Positions 36,499 through 45,633 of a DNA stretch of 64,000 nt are shown here, piece after piece (positions within the stretch are counted from its first letter, which is position 1; every line of letters begins with the position of its first letter). Both the position numbers and the translations under genes were made by a program. The notes beneath the pieces are model-generated. The model was not told the DNA's origin, made no database searches, and worked only from the letters and a program-made list of their open reading frames with translations. Source of the stretch: CBDCUC01 sp965222485. Its GTDB lineage: Bacteria; Pseudomonadota; Alphaproteobacteria; Rhizobiales; Hyphomicrobiaceae. The stretch covers positions 868,001 through 932,000 of the forward strand of contig CBDCUC010000040.1 in the NCBI GenBank assembly GCA_965222485.1. The letters are read 5' to 3'.

Positions 36499-37902
36499 AT
36501 GCCATGCCAATTTAACTGCAGACCTCTTGCATTGTTTTCCTTCTGCCTGATCGCGATAGCGGTGCTTCTTTCAGGCGCGCAAACCGCACACGCAAAAAAG
36601 AGCGTATGCGGCGGCCTCAACCAGAAGGCCTGCCCGAAATTTCTGCCAGGCCCTCAATGTAAAAAGGGACTGAAGAAGGTTGGAAAGTACTGCCGAGCCA
36701 AAATACATCCGCCGGTTAAACCGGGGAAGAAATGCGGCGCGCTTAACCAGCTCGCTTGTCCAAATCACCTCCCCGGTCCGCAGTGCAATAAGGGTCTGCG
36801 CAAAATTGGGAAGTACTGCCGCACCAACCTGACACCACCTGTCAAGCCGGGAAAGAAATGCGGCACACTTAACCGTCGCGCCTGCCCTGGCAACCGCTGC
36901 TCAAAAACACTCGTTTCGATCAGAGGGATCTGCCGGCGGGTGCCAAATCCACCAGGTGGTGGAAACCCTCCGGGAGATTCTGCAGGCAACAATTCTTCGA
37001 TCGCGAAAAAGGTGAAGAGCGTTGCCAACAAGAACACCGAACAAATCCGGATCCTGAATAAGTTCCGCAAATGCATGAAGCGCAACAAAAAAGCGCTGAA
37101 CAAAGCCGCCCGTGGACGCGACACCGGCTCAGCCAATCGCATCAAGGACACGTGCCTGTCGGCTCGCGAACAGCGCACGCTGAAAAATGGAAAGTCGAGC
37201 GGTGGCGGCAATTTGAGATTTCGGTCGCTGAGTGTCGGCCTTGGCGCAGACATTGCCGCGTTCTTTGGCGCAGGCGCTGATGCAGGCTTCGTCTGGGATC
37301 TGGATGGCAACCTGCCAACCCGTCTGTTCCTCAGCGGCCAGTCCGGAGGTGGTGTGCGGATTGGTGCAGGTGCTGATCTCACTGTTGGTATTAACACCGA
37401 CCAAAACACGTCCGGCGTCTCCAGATACTACGGCGGCTCGATAAGCGCGGATGCCGGTATCGGCGCCGGTGTTACAGTCATCACGGCACGGGTCGGGGGC
37501 TTCCTTCAAGCACCCATAAAAGGTGTCGAAGTCTCCGCAGGAGTTGGTGTGGGCGTCAACGCCGGTTCGATCGACAAGATTAAGACTCGTATCTTCCGCC
37601 GTGCCTGCCGCAATGTCGTCGTGAATGTCACGAATACCGGCAACAAGAAAATTCGCATCCTCGATCTGAACTATTATGATCGCGGCAAGCGGCGCTCCGA
37701 ACCGACACCCAACCGCACGGTCAAGCCCGGCGAAACGCTCGGCGTATGGAAACGCCCGCACAATCTTGAAAAGGTCGGTTACGAACGCACGCAACTCGAA
37801 GTGGTCTACCGCTACAAGGGCGAGAAGAAGTCCAAGCGCTTGCCCTCCGGCACCTGCCGCGACAATAAGCGCTACGCGGTATCGTTGCCCTACGATCAGT
37901 GA
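36499..37902 (+). CDS. Secreted protein with three Cys-rich repeats, unknown family
   Basis: 467 residues. Signal peptide about 1-32 (cleavage AHA-KK). Residues 37-145 hold three copies of a 42-residue unit with four Cys each: spacing C-x7-C-x8-C-x10-C in copies one and two (Cys37/45/54/65 and 79/87/96/107), shortened in the third (121/129/134/145). Each begins CGxLNxxxCP and ends GKYCR or GICRR, and the linker PPVKPGKK is repeated. A Pro/Gly linker (about 150-165) and a basic helical part follow. Next comes a Gly-rich, beta-strand-like region (about 235-370, VGLGADIAAFFGAGADAGF, SADAGIGAG). A C-terminal beta-sandwich-like region (about 375-467) has two Cys. The middle could be membrane-inserting or a barrel. 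I recognise no named family. The next gene is a second secreted protein. Confidence 0.75.
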   Translation: MPCQFNCRPLALFSFCLIAIAVLLSGAQTAHAKKSVCGGLNQKACPKFLPGPQCKKGLKKVGKYCRAKIHPPVKPGKKCGALNQLACPNHLPGPQCNKGLRKIGKYCRTNLTPPVKPGKKCGTLNRRACPGNRCSKTLVSIRGICRRVPNPPGGGNPPGDSAGNNSSIAKKVKSVANKNTEQIRILNKFRKCMKRNKKALNKAARGRDTGSANRIKDTCLSAREQRTLKNGKSSGGGNLRFRSLSVGLGADIAAFFGAGADAGFVWDLDGNLPTRLFLSGQSGGGVRIGAGADLTVGINTDQNTSGVSRYYGGSISADAGIGAGVTVITARVGGFLQAPIKGVEVSAGVGVGVNAGSIDKIKTRIFRRACRNVVVNVTNTGNKKIRILDLNYYDRGKRRSEPTPNRTVKPGETLGVWKRPHNLEKVGYERTQLEVVYRYKGEKKSKRLPSGTCRDNKRYAVSLPYDQ

Positions 37903-37908
37903 GGAGGC

Positions 37909-37934
37909 GCGGCACGGGAGCAATCTCGTGCCGC
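37909..37934 (+). other. Intergenic hairpin between the two secreted protein genes
   Basis: 8-bp GC stem (37909-37916 with 37927-37934) seven bases past the first stop, without a T run. It may act as a partial terminator or mRNA stabiliser between two co-transcribed genes. Confidence 0.4.
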
Positions 37935-37984
37935 TCCCTATCTGCAAAACCTTGGCTCAACATTCACGAAGGTCTGAAAACGAC

Positions 37985-38782
37985 ATGCTCTCACAAGGTT
38001 TGAGAAAATCGAGCGCGCGCGCGGTCCTCATCAGCGTCGCGGTCCTAGCCATACAAACACCAGCGATTGCGGCTGGCTTGAAAAATGTTTGTGCCGGCTA
38101 TGACCGAGCCAGCAAGACCATCAAACTTGATGTGTCCACCGGCTGCGTCAGTAGCAGCAGCAGATATGCCGGCAACGACATTAAAGTCGACGTCAATGAA
38201 GAGTGGGCCAGCATCACGTTAAGCGGCGGCTTCAACTATGCCAAAGCCAAGTCGAAAGTTGTCAAGAGCGACTGCATGGGCAGAAAGAAACTGGAACTGA
38301 CGGTTGAGGGCGTGGAGCCGCGCCGTTACTCCGTCATTGCCGGCGAAACCTATCGCGGCGTATTCGACTTCACGCAATCGCATGAGCGCACATGCGTTAC
38401 CCCGTCAAACGTGAAAGGCATTCGCAGAGTCGCAACAATCACGGAGCGAACTGACGTCAAGAAGATTCTCCCCACGTCGGAGGGCGCAACGATCCAGAAA
38501 ATTGTCGCGCCGCTGATGCGCCAGCTGGCGGTATCGGGAGAAGGCCGCGGCACGCTGTCGTTGCAAATTGAGAAAACGTTTACAGGCGATCAAAACGCAG
38601 CTCCTGCTGCCACGGCGGAAATCGAGGCGCACGGTCTTGCCGATGATTCCGTCTCCGGCATGCATTACAAAATACGCTTTGTCGCCACGCCGAAAGGCTG
38701 GAGGGCCACGGGCCTCGCTCGCAAGCAGATGTGCGCGCGCGGGCAGAATGCAGGCATGTGGACGTCAGCAAACTGCAGTTGA
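37985..38782 (+). CDS. Secreted Cys-containing protein, unknown family
   Basis: 265 residues from the ATG at 37985. Signal peptide about 1-29 (ISVAVLAIQTPAIAA). The mature protein has about six Cys (around NVCAGYD, GCVSSSS, SDCMGRK, RTCVTPS, MCARGQ and the final ANCS), an N-terminal beta-rich half, and a C-terminal half (about 150-245) with LSLQIEKTF and YKIRFVATPKGWRATGL resembling a lipocalin-like or NTF2-like sheet. No family recognised. It follows the Cys-repeat protein by 82 bp in the same direction and is probably co-expressed. The open frame extends upstream in overlap with the previous gene, but that part has no start or signal peptide sense. Confidence 0.7.
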   Translation: MLSQGLRKSSARAVLISVAVLAIQTPAIAAGLKNVCAGYDRASKTIKLDVSTGCVSSSSRYAGNDIKVDVNEEWASITLSGGFNYAKAKSKVVKSDCMGRKKLELTVEGVEPRRYSVIAGETYRGVFDFTQSHERTCVTPSNVKGIRRVATITERTDVKKILPTSEGATIQKIVAPLMRQLAVSGEGRGTLSLQIEKTFTGDQNAAPAATAEIEAHGLADDSVSGMHYKIRFVATPKGWRATGLARKQMCARGQNAGMWTSANCS

Positions 38783-39049
38783 CATAGCCTGCGACCACAG
38801 GAGATGGGCGTCCGCGTTGCCTATCCGCGCAGCTGCGGCCGCTGTATCTGCTAGCGCAGCCCTTTGGCGAACCAAGCGAAGACAGCCGCAGTTTTTTCAG
38901 GGGCGGACCATAACGCTTGCGCCGGGCTCGTATTGTCGGTCTTGGAAATCTACATTACTGCTGGCGACGTCGAATATGAACTGCATCAAGCCTAATTCAG
39001 ACTCCCGACAATTCGAACTTCAAACCAAAAGATTGAACGGACCGCGCGT

Positions 39050-39952
39050 ATGGACGACAGCACCCTGAAACGCCCCCGCACGATGGACGAACTTAAGGCC
39101 GCGATGAAAAACCTTTACACAGAGGAGTCTTTGAAGCGGGGCTTGAGTATTGCGGTGCGACCGAGTGATGTTTTTATTACTCCATATGCAAAAAGCGGAA
39201 CGACCTGGTTGCAACATGTTGCGCACGGACTGCGATCCGGCGGTTCAATGGACTTCCGTGAAATCTGTGACGTTGTACCTTGGATTGAAATCGCATTTGA
39301 CCTGGGAGTAGATCCAGACGCTGAGCAAGAATGGTCGCCGCGTCTGTTTAAGGCACATCTTAGTTGGCAAGATGTTCCAAAAGGCGGGCGGTATATCGTC
39401 TCGTTCCGAGATCCGAAGACAGTGCTGATCTCAATGTACCAGTTTTTTGAAGGCTGGTACTTTGAGCCGGGCACCGTCACGCTCGATCAACTGGCGCGGC
39501 AGTTCTTTTTGGACACCAAAAGGTATTTTCGTCACATTCTGAGTTGGGCCCCGGTAATCAATGAACCCGATGTACTCGCACTGGCCTACGAAGACATGTT
39601 GCAATCGCCCGATCAGTTGCCAGTTGTCGTTGCAGACTTTCTGCAGCTGGATGTCACTGATGAGCTGATGGCGAAGGTTGTTTTTCAGTCCTCTCGCGAC
39701 TTCATGGTCGCCAATTCTTCTAAGTTTGATAACTGTGACCTGCGCGAGAAGCGCGATCCTATTATGGGACTGCCGCCGGGTGGGTCGAGCACGAAAGTGC
39801 AGCGCGAAACAACAGATAAGCCGAAGCTTTCATCGGAATTAGCGGCAGAGATTGATCAAGTTTGGCGGGAAATGATTACGCCCGCGCTCGGGCACGGGTC
39901 CTACGAAGAGTTTCGCATATCTCTACCCACGCCAATGAGCGTCAATAGGTAA
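39050..39952 (+). CDS. PAPS-dependent sulfotransferase
   Basis: 300 residues. Sulfotransferase fold with the 5'-phosphosulfate loop TPYAKSGTTWLQ (Lys48) and the 3'-phosphate-binding segment VSFRDPKTVLISMYQFF; the C-terminal GSSTKVQRETTDKPKLS stretch is also family-like. It transfers sulfate from PAPS to a hydroxyl of an unknown small molecule or glycan. The architecture is close to animal-type cytosolic sulfotransferases, which are scattered in marine bacteria. No PAPS synthesis gene is present here. The polysaccharide locus 5 kb downstream is a possible but unproven source of substrate. Ribosome site weak. Confidence 0.88.
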   Translation: MDDSTLKRPRTMDELKAAMKNLYTEESLKRGLSIAVRPSDVFITPYAKSGTTWLQHVAHGLRSGGSMDFREICDVVPWIEIAFDLGVDPDAEQEWSPRLFKAHLSWQDVPKGGRYIVSFRDPKTVLISMYQFFEGWYFEPGTVTLDQLARQFFLDTKRYFRHILSWAPVINEPDVLALAYEDMLQSPDQLPVVVADFLQLDVTDELMAKVVFQSSRDFMVANSSKFDNCDLREKRDPIMGLPPGGSSTKVQRETTDKPKLSSELAAEIDQVWREMITPALGHGSYEEFRISLPTPMSVNR

Positions 39953-40025
39953 GACGTACTGCTGCGCAGGGGCTAATGACGGTTTAGAGCCACGACTGGA
40001 ACCCTCGGTCGCCAGAAGCCAAAGG

Positions 40026-40628
40026 TCAATACGGAGCAGCGAAACAGTCCATAGGGATGGCCTTGTATCCAAGTCTGATGCCCGTCGGGGCCGGAACCGA
40101 TATCGCATCGCTGTAGGTTTCGCCGTCGTGGTGAAAATAGGTGATGGTCGTGAAATAAGCTCCGATGCGTTCGTGTTCGGCGGACCGCAGTACGCTTCGT
40201 GTCGCGGCCTGGACGCACGCAATTTCGCCCTTGGCGATGGACTTCTGCAAGTTTCCGTCGGCGAGCATTTCCGCCAGCACACCACTTGCAAGCTCAATGA
40301 GGTCGGCCCCTACCCAGGCTTTCATCGATGGCCGTTTTTCGATAGCCGGCTGCGACAGCGCAACAAGATTAAGTCGTGGCATGCGCGAAAGTGCTCGAGC
40401 CGCGTGACAATATCGAACCGAGGCAATGATGCGATCCATCATCGTAATCGGTGGTTTCCAGGCAAGATCGCGCAATGCTTTCTGGCGGACGAGGTTTGGC
40501 CGGTCCTCGCCGCGTTCCCACCTGGAGATGGTGCGCTGTGAAACACCCAGAAGCTCGGCCATATACGTCTGTGTCAAGCCATGACGCTGCCGGTAGCGTT
40601 TGACGATCTCGCACCAATTGTCAGACAT
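40026..40628 (-). CDS. XRE-family DNA-binding protein with a C-terminal domain of unknown function
   Basis: 200 residues. Helix-turn-helix at about 4-58: IVKRYRQRHGLTQTYMAELL, VSQRTISRWERGEDRP. The remaining 140 residues contain an alpha/beta region (ERIGAYFTTITYFHHDGETY) that could be a PAS- or sensor-like domain, but I cannot name it. A near-perfect GGGGGGAG ribosome site lies seven bases before the ATG. Convergent with the sulfotransferase gene, 73 bp away; target genes are unknown. Confidence 0.85.
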   Translation of the reverse strand: MSDNWCEIVKRYRQRHGLTQTYMAELLGVSQRTISRWERGEDRPNLVRQKALRDLAWKPPITMMDRIIASVRYCHAARALSRMPRLNLVALSQPAIEKRPSMKAWVGADLIELASGVLAEMLADGNLQKSIAKGEIACVQAATRSVLRSAEHERIGAYFTTITYFHHDGETYSDAISVPAPTGIRLGYKAIPMDCFAAPY

Positions 40629-41212
40629 GTCACGACTCCCCCCAAGATGATCCTGCAGACGCGGTTAGACGTTGAATAGGATAAGGACGTTGGCTAACAC
40701 CGCAGCGTGGCTGCTCAAGCCAGCTTGTTCAACCCAGACAAACGGCAGCGCTATTTTGCCGGGGCTGCTGGTAATGGCTACGGCTTGCCGTGAGAGTGGT
40801 CACTTCCCATTTAAGGGATTGTGCGCCGTCACTTGCAATCTAGGTTGAGCCGGCGCATTTGAGGCGGGGAGCGGGCCTTCGTGGCCAGTGTGCCGCGGGG
40901 GCCCGCTTGCATCGCCGGTGGCAGAGCAGTCCCGCTGCTCTGACGCAATGGTCTGACAGGCAACACGTCCAATCCGAGCCGTTTTGCGCTTAGTTATTGA
41001 AATGGCACGTTCTTGCCGCATTCCCATTGGAGATATCCTCAGTCCTCGCGGCCGCGGACTGCAGGTTTAGTGGTGGGTTGGCGCCCAAAATACCCCCGCC
41101 GCCATACCGACTGGTACACAACAATTTGCGCGAGCGGCCGTGCCCTGGACGACCGTTTTTCTGTAGAGTGCCCGCATCCGTGCCTTTGCATTGGCGACGG
41201 GGGAGGTCGATG
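40629..41212. other. Intergenic region XRE gene / L,D-transpeptidase (584 bp)
   Basis: No supported gene. Open frames through it are the upstream extension of the transpeptidase frame and a weak minus-strand frame without recognisable content. A GCGCTTAGTTATT element at about 40986-40998 loosely resembles an AT-rich element seen in other gaps of this half of the window. Confidence 0.45.
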
Positions 41213-43204
41213 ATGCACCGCGCAACATGCGTAATACCCAGCTGTTTTCTTTTTGTCCTTATTGGTGTTAGCACGTTTTTCGTCGCGCTGACGGCAGCCG
41301 CTGACGACACAGACGGCGCACCCAAAGCTGAATTGGCCAAGGCCGACGATGCGCGGCCGGCCAGCGATGCGGAAAACGCAGTGCCGGGATCAAACACCGA
41401 TGCAGCGCCGTCATCCGAACAAACGCCGGCATCGGGCACTGAGAATACTACCCAATCACCTGATGCAGCAGCGGCGGAGTCAGACGCCGTCGCGAGCGAA
41501 ATAATTTCGGCCATGCGTGAGCATCTCGCCACGCCGGAACTCACCCGTCAGGCCCATCCAGACGACCTCAAGGCCTTGAAATACGGCTATGGCACGGGGG
41601 CCGCCTCCATGCATTGGGTCACCGAGAACGGTCTGACGGCCGCCGCGAACTCGGTCATTGCGGAAATCAAGAAGGCCGATGACTGGGGCCTTGAGGCATC
41701 CGCGTTTGAACCTCCAGATAGCCTTCCGGCGTCAGCAGCGACCAGCGAACTGGTTGCTGCAGAGACAAAAGTCTCGTTGAGCGTGTTGAAATACGTGCGC
41801 TACGCGCGCGGCGGCCGTGTTAATCCGCGTAGTTTAAGGCTCTTCGACCAAAAGCCGGAGTTGGAAGACCCCCGCGTGGTACTTGATCAAATTTGGCAGT
41901 CGGACGATGCCGCTGAATACCTGCGGAGCCAACACCCGAAACACGCGCAATTCTTGAGCCTTCGAAAAGAACTGCTGAAGCTGCGCGCCCCACAGGAGGA
42001 AACCGCCGAAGATGCAGCGGAAAAGGCTGCACGCGCGATTAAGCTTCCAGACGGCCCGACATTGAGACCGTCAATGACCCACGACACCATTGCATTGGTA
42101 CGCCGTCGGCTTCAGGTGCCGGTCGAGAACGGCGAGGATGAAAATTTATACGATGACAAGCTTGCCAAAGTGATCAAGGCGTTTCAGGCCGAACAGGGCT
42201 TGCACGCCGAAGGCATTATCGGCCCGCAAACGCGCGCAGCTCTCAACGGCGCGGGCGAGGGTAAGGGCCGCAGCCGCGAGCGCCGCATCCAACAAATCGT
42301 GATCAATATGGAACGTTGGCGCTGGATGCCGCGCTCCATGGGTGATTTTCACATTTGGAATAACATTCCCGAATATCGCACTCGCGCATTCAAGAACGGA
42401 AAGCAGATCTATTCGGAAAAGATCATTGTCGGGAAGACGGGCAATGCCACGCCCGTCTTTTCTGCCGATATGAAGTTCGTCATCTTTCATCCTTCATGGG
42501 GCGTTCCCAACGGCATCAAGAGGACAGAGATTCTACCCTATTTGCGACAGTCGACGGGCTTTTTCGGTTTCGGCGGATCCGACACAAGGATTCTAAAGGC
42601 CCACAAACTTACTGTCATGCGCAACGGCCGCCGGGTCGACGCAAGCAAGATCAACTGGGCTCAGGTGGACATCCGCAATTATGATTTCGTCCAGGGGCCG
42701 GGCGCGCACAATGTTCTGGGTAAGGTCAAGTTCCGATTCCCCAACAGGCATGACGTCTACATGCACGACACACCCGAGCGCCACCTGTTCAAGGAGACAC
42801 GGCGCACTTTGAGCCATGGCTGCATTCGCGTTCGTCATCCGCGTCGCCTGGCCGAAATTATCCTGGCGGAGGATAAAGGGTGGTCCGCAGAAAAAGTCGG
42901 ACGCATGTGGCGAGGTGCGGAAGCGGGTAATATCACGCTCGATTCGACGGTGCCTGTGCATACCGGATACTTCACGGCAATCGTCGACCAGAACGGCAAG
43001 CTACGCCAGTTTAGCGATGTCTATGCCCATGATCGCCGGCTGGCAGCGGCAATCGGGCGTGGCGGCAAGGGATATATAGCCGGCCCTCGCGTAGCCGAGA
43101 GAGGCAAGAACAAGCCTTCGCGTACGGTTCGGCGCAAAAAGAAAAAGCAATATAAGAGCTACGAATCCGTTGCCGATGTCATTTCCGGTCTACTGGCCAA
43201 TTAG
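41213..43204 (+). CDS. L,D-transpeptidase, YcbB (LdtD) type
   Basis: 663 residues from the ATG at 41213, six bases after GGGAGG; the open frame to 40997 is only an extension. Signal peptide about 1-33, then an acidic, Ala/Asp/Pro-rich linker, a scaffold region (about 100-280), a peptidoglycan-binding domain (about 290-345, AFQAEQGLHAEGIIGPQTRAAL) and a YkuD catalytic domain (about 360-570). The active site is RTLSHGCIRVRHP with Cys537; MHDTPERHLF is the usual YcbB companion motif. It forms 3-3 cross-links in peptidoglycan, an important mode of wall growth in polar-growing Rhizobiales. A basic KKKKQYKSYE tail follows. Confidence 0.93.
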   Translation: MHRATCVIPSCFLFVLIGVSTFFVALTAAADDTDGAPKAELAKADDARPASDAENAVPGSNTDAAPSSEQTPASGTENTTQSPDAAAAESDAVASEIISAMREHLATPELTRQAHPDDLKALKYGYGTGAASMHWVTENGLTAAANSVIAEIKKADDWGLEASAFEPPDSLPASAATSELVAAETKVSLSVLKYVRYARGGRVNPRSLRLFDQKPELEDPRVVLDQIWQSDDAAEYLRSQHPKHAQFLSLRKELLKLRAPQEETAEDAAEKAARAIKLPDGPTLRPSMTHDTIALVRRRLQVPVENGEDENLYDDKLAKVIKAFQAEQGLHAEGIIGPQTRAALNGAGEGKGRSRERRIQQIVINMERWRWMPRSMGDFHIWNNIPEYRTRAFKNGKQIYSEKIIVGKTGNATPVFSADMKFVIFHPSWGVPNGIKRTEILPYLRQSTGFFGFGGSDTRILKAHKLTVMRNGRRVDASKINWAQVDIRNYDFVQGPGAHNVLGKVKFRFPNRHDVYMHDTPERHLFKETRRTLSHGCIRVRHPRRLAEIILAEDKGWSAEKVGRMWRGAEAGNITLDSTVPVHTGYFTAIVDQNGKLRQFSDVYAHDRRLAAAIGRGGKGYIAGPRVAERGKNKPSRTVRRKKKKQYKSYESVADVISGLLAN

Positions 43205-43440
43205 ACGGCGCGGAGGCGTCCAACGTGCTGCGCCGCCAACGGATAACCGGAGCGCTCCGTGCGGCAGGCACGATGGTGTCATCGACGGCGCTGGCCGCCC
43301 ATCGCAGACGGACTAAATCAGAACATCACAGCCGTCCCGTGCATCCCATCAAGTAGCCCCGCGATCGCACGAAGCGATATGCGAACATTAGGATTTCGGC
43401 ATTGCAGCCTGATGAATTTGCAGGGGCTCTGTATTGACTA

Positions 43441-43483
43441 AAAACCAAAAAAAGAGGACCGCCTCCTGCCGGGGGCGGTCCTC
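43441..43483 (-). terminator. Terminator of the basic secreted protein gene
   Basis: Perfect 10-bp stem (43454-43463 with 43474-43483). On the minus strand it is followed by TTTTTTTGGTTTT. It also marks the end of the 319-bp gap after the L,D-transpeptidase, in which no gene is supported. Confidence 0.88.
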
Positions 43484-43523
43484 TCATCGTCTGGTTGGTA
43501 AGCGGTTGTTCTACCCGCAAGGT

Positions 43524-44003
43524 TTAGTAGCGGTGATGATCGCGGGCCACACGCCGGACCACAACGCACCTTGCATATGGATTCCAGCCGCGCGCCTGGC
43601 GGTAGCCTAGAATTTCACGGCAGTGACGTCGTGCACGTCGGCAGGCTGCGCGCGGGCGACCAAATCCGACACCGCGGACACCAGGAATGCGGCGCCCATA
43701 TCCACCCCGGCGCTTGCCCGCCGCGACGCACTTAATGCGGTGACCGTGGCGGCGGTAATGGGCAGGGTGCAGATAACGACTGGCGGTATTGATTGCAATT
43801 CGCACCGACTTTTTGATTTTACTTGTCTTGGATGCCTTTTTTGTTCTGTCTCGTTTTGCGGCCTTAGCTGTCTTGGCGCGCTTCGCGGAGACCGTGCGAT
43901 CCCCATTGCGGGCACCATCGCCGCGAGCGGCTTCGGCATAGTCTGCGCTTGCAAGTGGCACGATCGCAAGGAACGCAGCGGCCAATGTCAGTTTCCCGAT
44001 CAT
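43524..44003 (-). CDS. Small basic secreted protein, unknown function
   Basis: 159 residues. Signal peptide about 1-25 (ADYAEA cleavage region), then a Lys/Arg/Thr/Ala-rich stretch (about 35-66) and a Gly/Arg/His-rich part with four Cys at KCVAAG, AACRRARRHCREILG and ARCVVV. The ending (CxxAxxxCxxxLGYRxxxGxNPYARCxV) is a pattern I associate with uncharacterised periplasmic proteins of Hyphomicrobiales. Very basic, so it may bind wall polymers or nucleic acid. A strong terminator follows, supporting a real gene. Confidence 0.75.
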   Translation of the reverse strand: MIGKLTLAAAFLAIVPLASADYAEAARGDGARNGDRTVSAKRAKTAKAAKRDRTKKASKTSKIKKSVRIAINTASRYLHPAHYRRHGHRIKCVAAGKRRGGYGRRIPGVRGVGFGRPRAACRRARRHCREILGYRQARGWNPYARCVVVRRVARDHHRY

Positions 44004-44454
44004 TTCTGTATCCTTCCTTTGCTGCTACTCGACACGGGTGCATGGAGCATTGCAAAAGGCTAATTCGGTCGAACTGAACATTGCCCGAAGCGGGCGTTCA
44101 TCTGGGGTTCATAGTTGTGGCAACGACCCCGCTGCCTCCAGCCACCATTCAGCATGCCTATTTCGCGTGCACGCCATAACAATAGCGACTGATGTGGCGC
44201 CGGTATCTTGGTTCGGCCGGTAGAATAGCTACATATGTGAAAGAGCCCCTGCTCCGGCAGGGCCTGGTGGCCTGGGACGCGCTTTTTCAAGCTGGCACCT
44301 GCGTTGCTTTTACCGTCGACTTGTTGCGGGCTTGTCTCTGCCTCGTAATCGTGGTGCGTTGGGCGAAATAGTGGTTGCCAGGCCCGGCATTGGCTTTGGT
44401 GTTACCAGCTCTTTAATTCTTGACACTGATTGTCTTTAGTCTGATAAGGGCCGC
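44004..44454. other. Divergent intergenic region (451 bp)
   Basis: Lies between the basic secreted protein gene and the first glycosyltransferase gene. No gene supported. A short hairpin (CCCTGC at 44247-44252, GCAGGG at 44257-44262) and an AAAAGGCTAATTCGG element (44054-44068) are the only structures noted; promoters of both neighbours must lie here. Confidence 0.45.
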
Positions 44455-45393
44455 ATGCGCGATCGAAGTACCCCGCCAATTGGCTTGTTTGTGTACAATC
44501 GGCCGGATCATACGCGCCGAACCGTACGCTCGCTTGCAGCATGCAAGGGGGCTGCGCAGAGCGATCTTTTCGTATTCTCGGACGCTGCTAAAAACCCTTC
44601 CGCCGCCGACGGTGTTGCCGAGGTCCGCGAGTTCATTGCGACTGTGGATGGTTTTCGCTCCGTTGAAATCATCGAGCGCGAAAAAAACCTGGGTAGCGCC
44701 GGCTCTATTTCCGACGGAATCACCCACCTGCTGACAGAACACGAACGCGCAATCTTCATAGAGGACGATCTGATTTGCGCGCCATATGCGCTAAAATTCC
44801 TGACAGAATGCCTGGATCGCTACGAGGACCAGCCGAATGTGATGGCGGCCACCGCCTACAACTATCCCCCTGGTCTGATGCGCATTCCAAAAGGATACGA
44901 GTATGACGTTTATTTCTCGCCAGGCTTTTTCCCGTGGGGCTGGGCGTCCTGGCGGCGTGCACTCGATGTGATCGACTGGGACGTCCCCGACTACGAAGAG
45001 TTCATAACCAGCCCCAGCCGCATTGAGGCCTTTCGCCAGATTGGCGAAGACTTGCCCGGCTTGCTGGCCCGCCAGCAGGCGGGAGAACTTGACGATTGGG
45101 TGCTGCCGCTGACTTACTCGCAGTTCAACAATAACTTTGTAACGGTGCGTCCGGTCCAGTCGCTAATTGACAATGTCGGTCACGACGGTTCGGGATTGCA
45201 CTGCCATGACACGGAAATATTCCGTAATGATCTCTCGCTTGCCCGCTCAAGGTACCGCTTCCCACATGGCATTTTCATAGACGAGCGACTGCTACGCGCA
45301 TGTCGGCTTGCGCATTCACGGTCGTTCATGCACCGTGCCGCGCGTCGCATCCTGGATCAGGCATTGAAGGCCCGCCGCTGGGTCGGCGCCTAG
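44455..45393 (+). CDS. Glycosyltransferase, GT-A fold (family 2 / GnT-I-like)
   Basis: 312 residues. N-terminal GT-A domain: IGLFVYNRPDHTRRTVRSL, EREKNLGSAGSISDGI and the metal-binding IFIEDDLICAP. The middle FFPWGWASWRRAL and DDWVLPLTYSQFNNN segments are typical of a bacterial group often annotated as sugar transferase or HlpA-like. AAGGG lies four bases before the ATG. It opens the polysaccharide locus and precedes the epimerase by 240 bp. Donor and acceptor are unknown. Confidence 0.82.
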   Translation: MRDRSTPPIGLFVYNRPDHTRRTVRSLAACKGAAQSDLFVFSDAAKNPSAADGVAEVREFIATVDGFRSVEIIEREKNLGSAGSISDGITHLLTEHERAIFIEDDLICAPYALKFLTECLDRYEDQPNVMAATAYNYPPGLMRIPKGYEYDVYFSPGFFPWGWASWRRALDVIDWDVPDYEEFITSPSRIEAFRQIGEDLPGLLARQQAGELDDWVLPLTYSQFNNNFVTVRPVQSLIDNVGHDGSGLHCHDTEIFRNDLSLARSRYRFPHGIFIDERLLRACRLAHSRSFMHRAARRILDQALKARRWVGA

Positions 45394-45633
45394 AATCCCC
45401 CGGCAAGTGCGATCTAACCGATATGCTTAAAGCCTAATTCGCATGGCCGGCAACGCGCTCAATCGATCACATGTCATTGCCGACAAACAAGGCGATTAGG
45501 GTTAAGACTGATTGCGCGGAAATTTCATGGACGGCGGGCTGCTGCTGCCATCATATTCGCGCATGGTTGAGGGCGCATACGTTCCTCGGTAACAGCAAAC
45601 AGAGACTTGGGTTGATCGAAGGGGTGAGATGCG

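Noticed and set aside
40997..41212. Longer N-terminus for the L,D-transpeptidase
   Set aside because: The extension has no signal peptide sense, whereas the ATG at 41213 has an optimal ribosome site followed by a good signal peptide.
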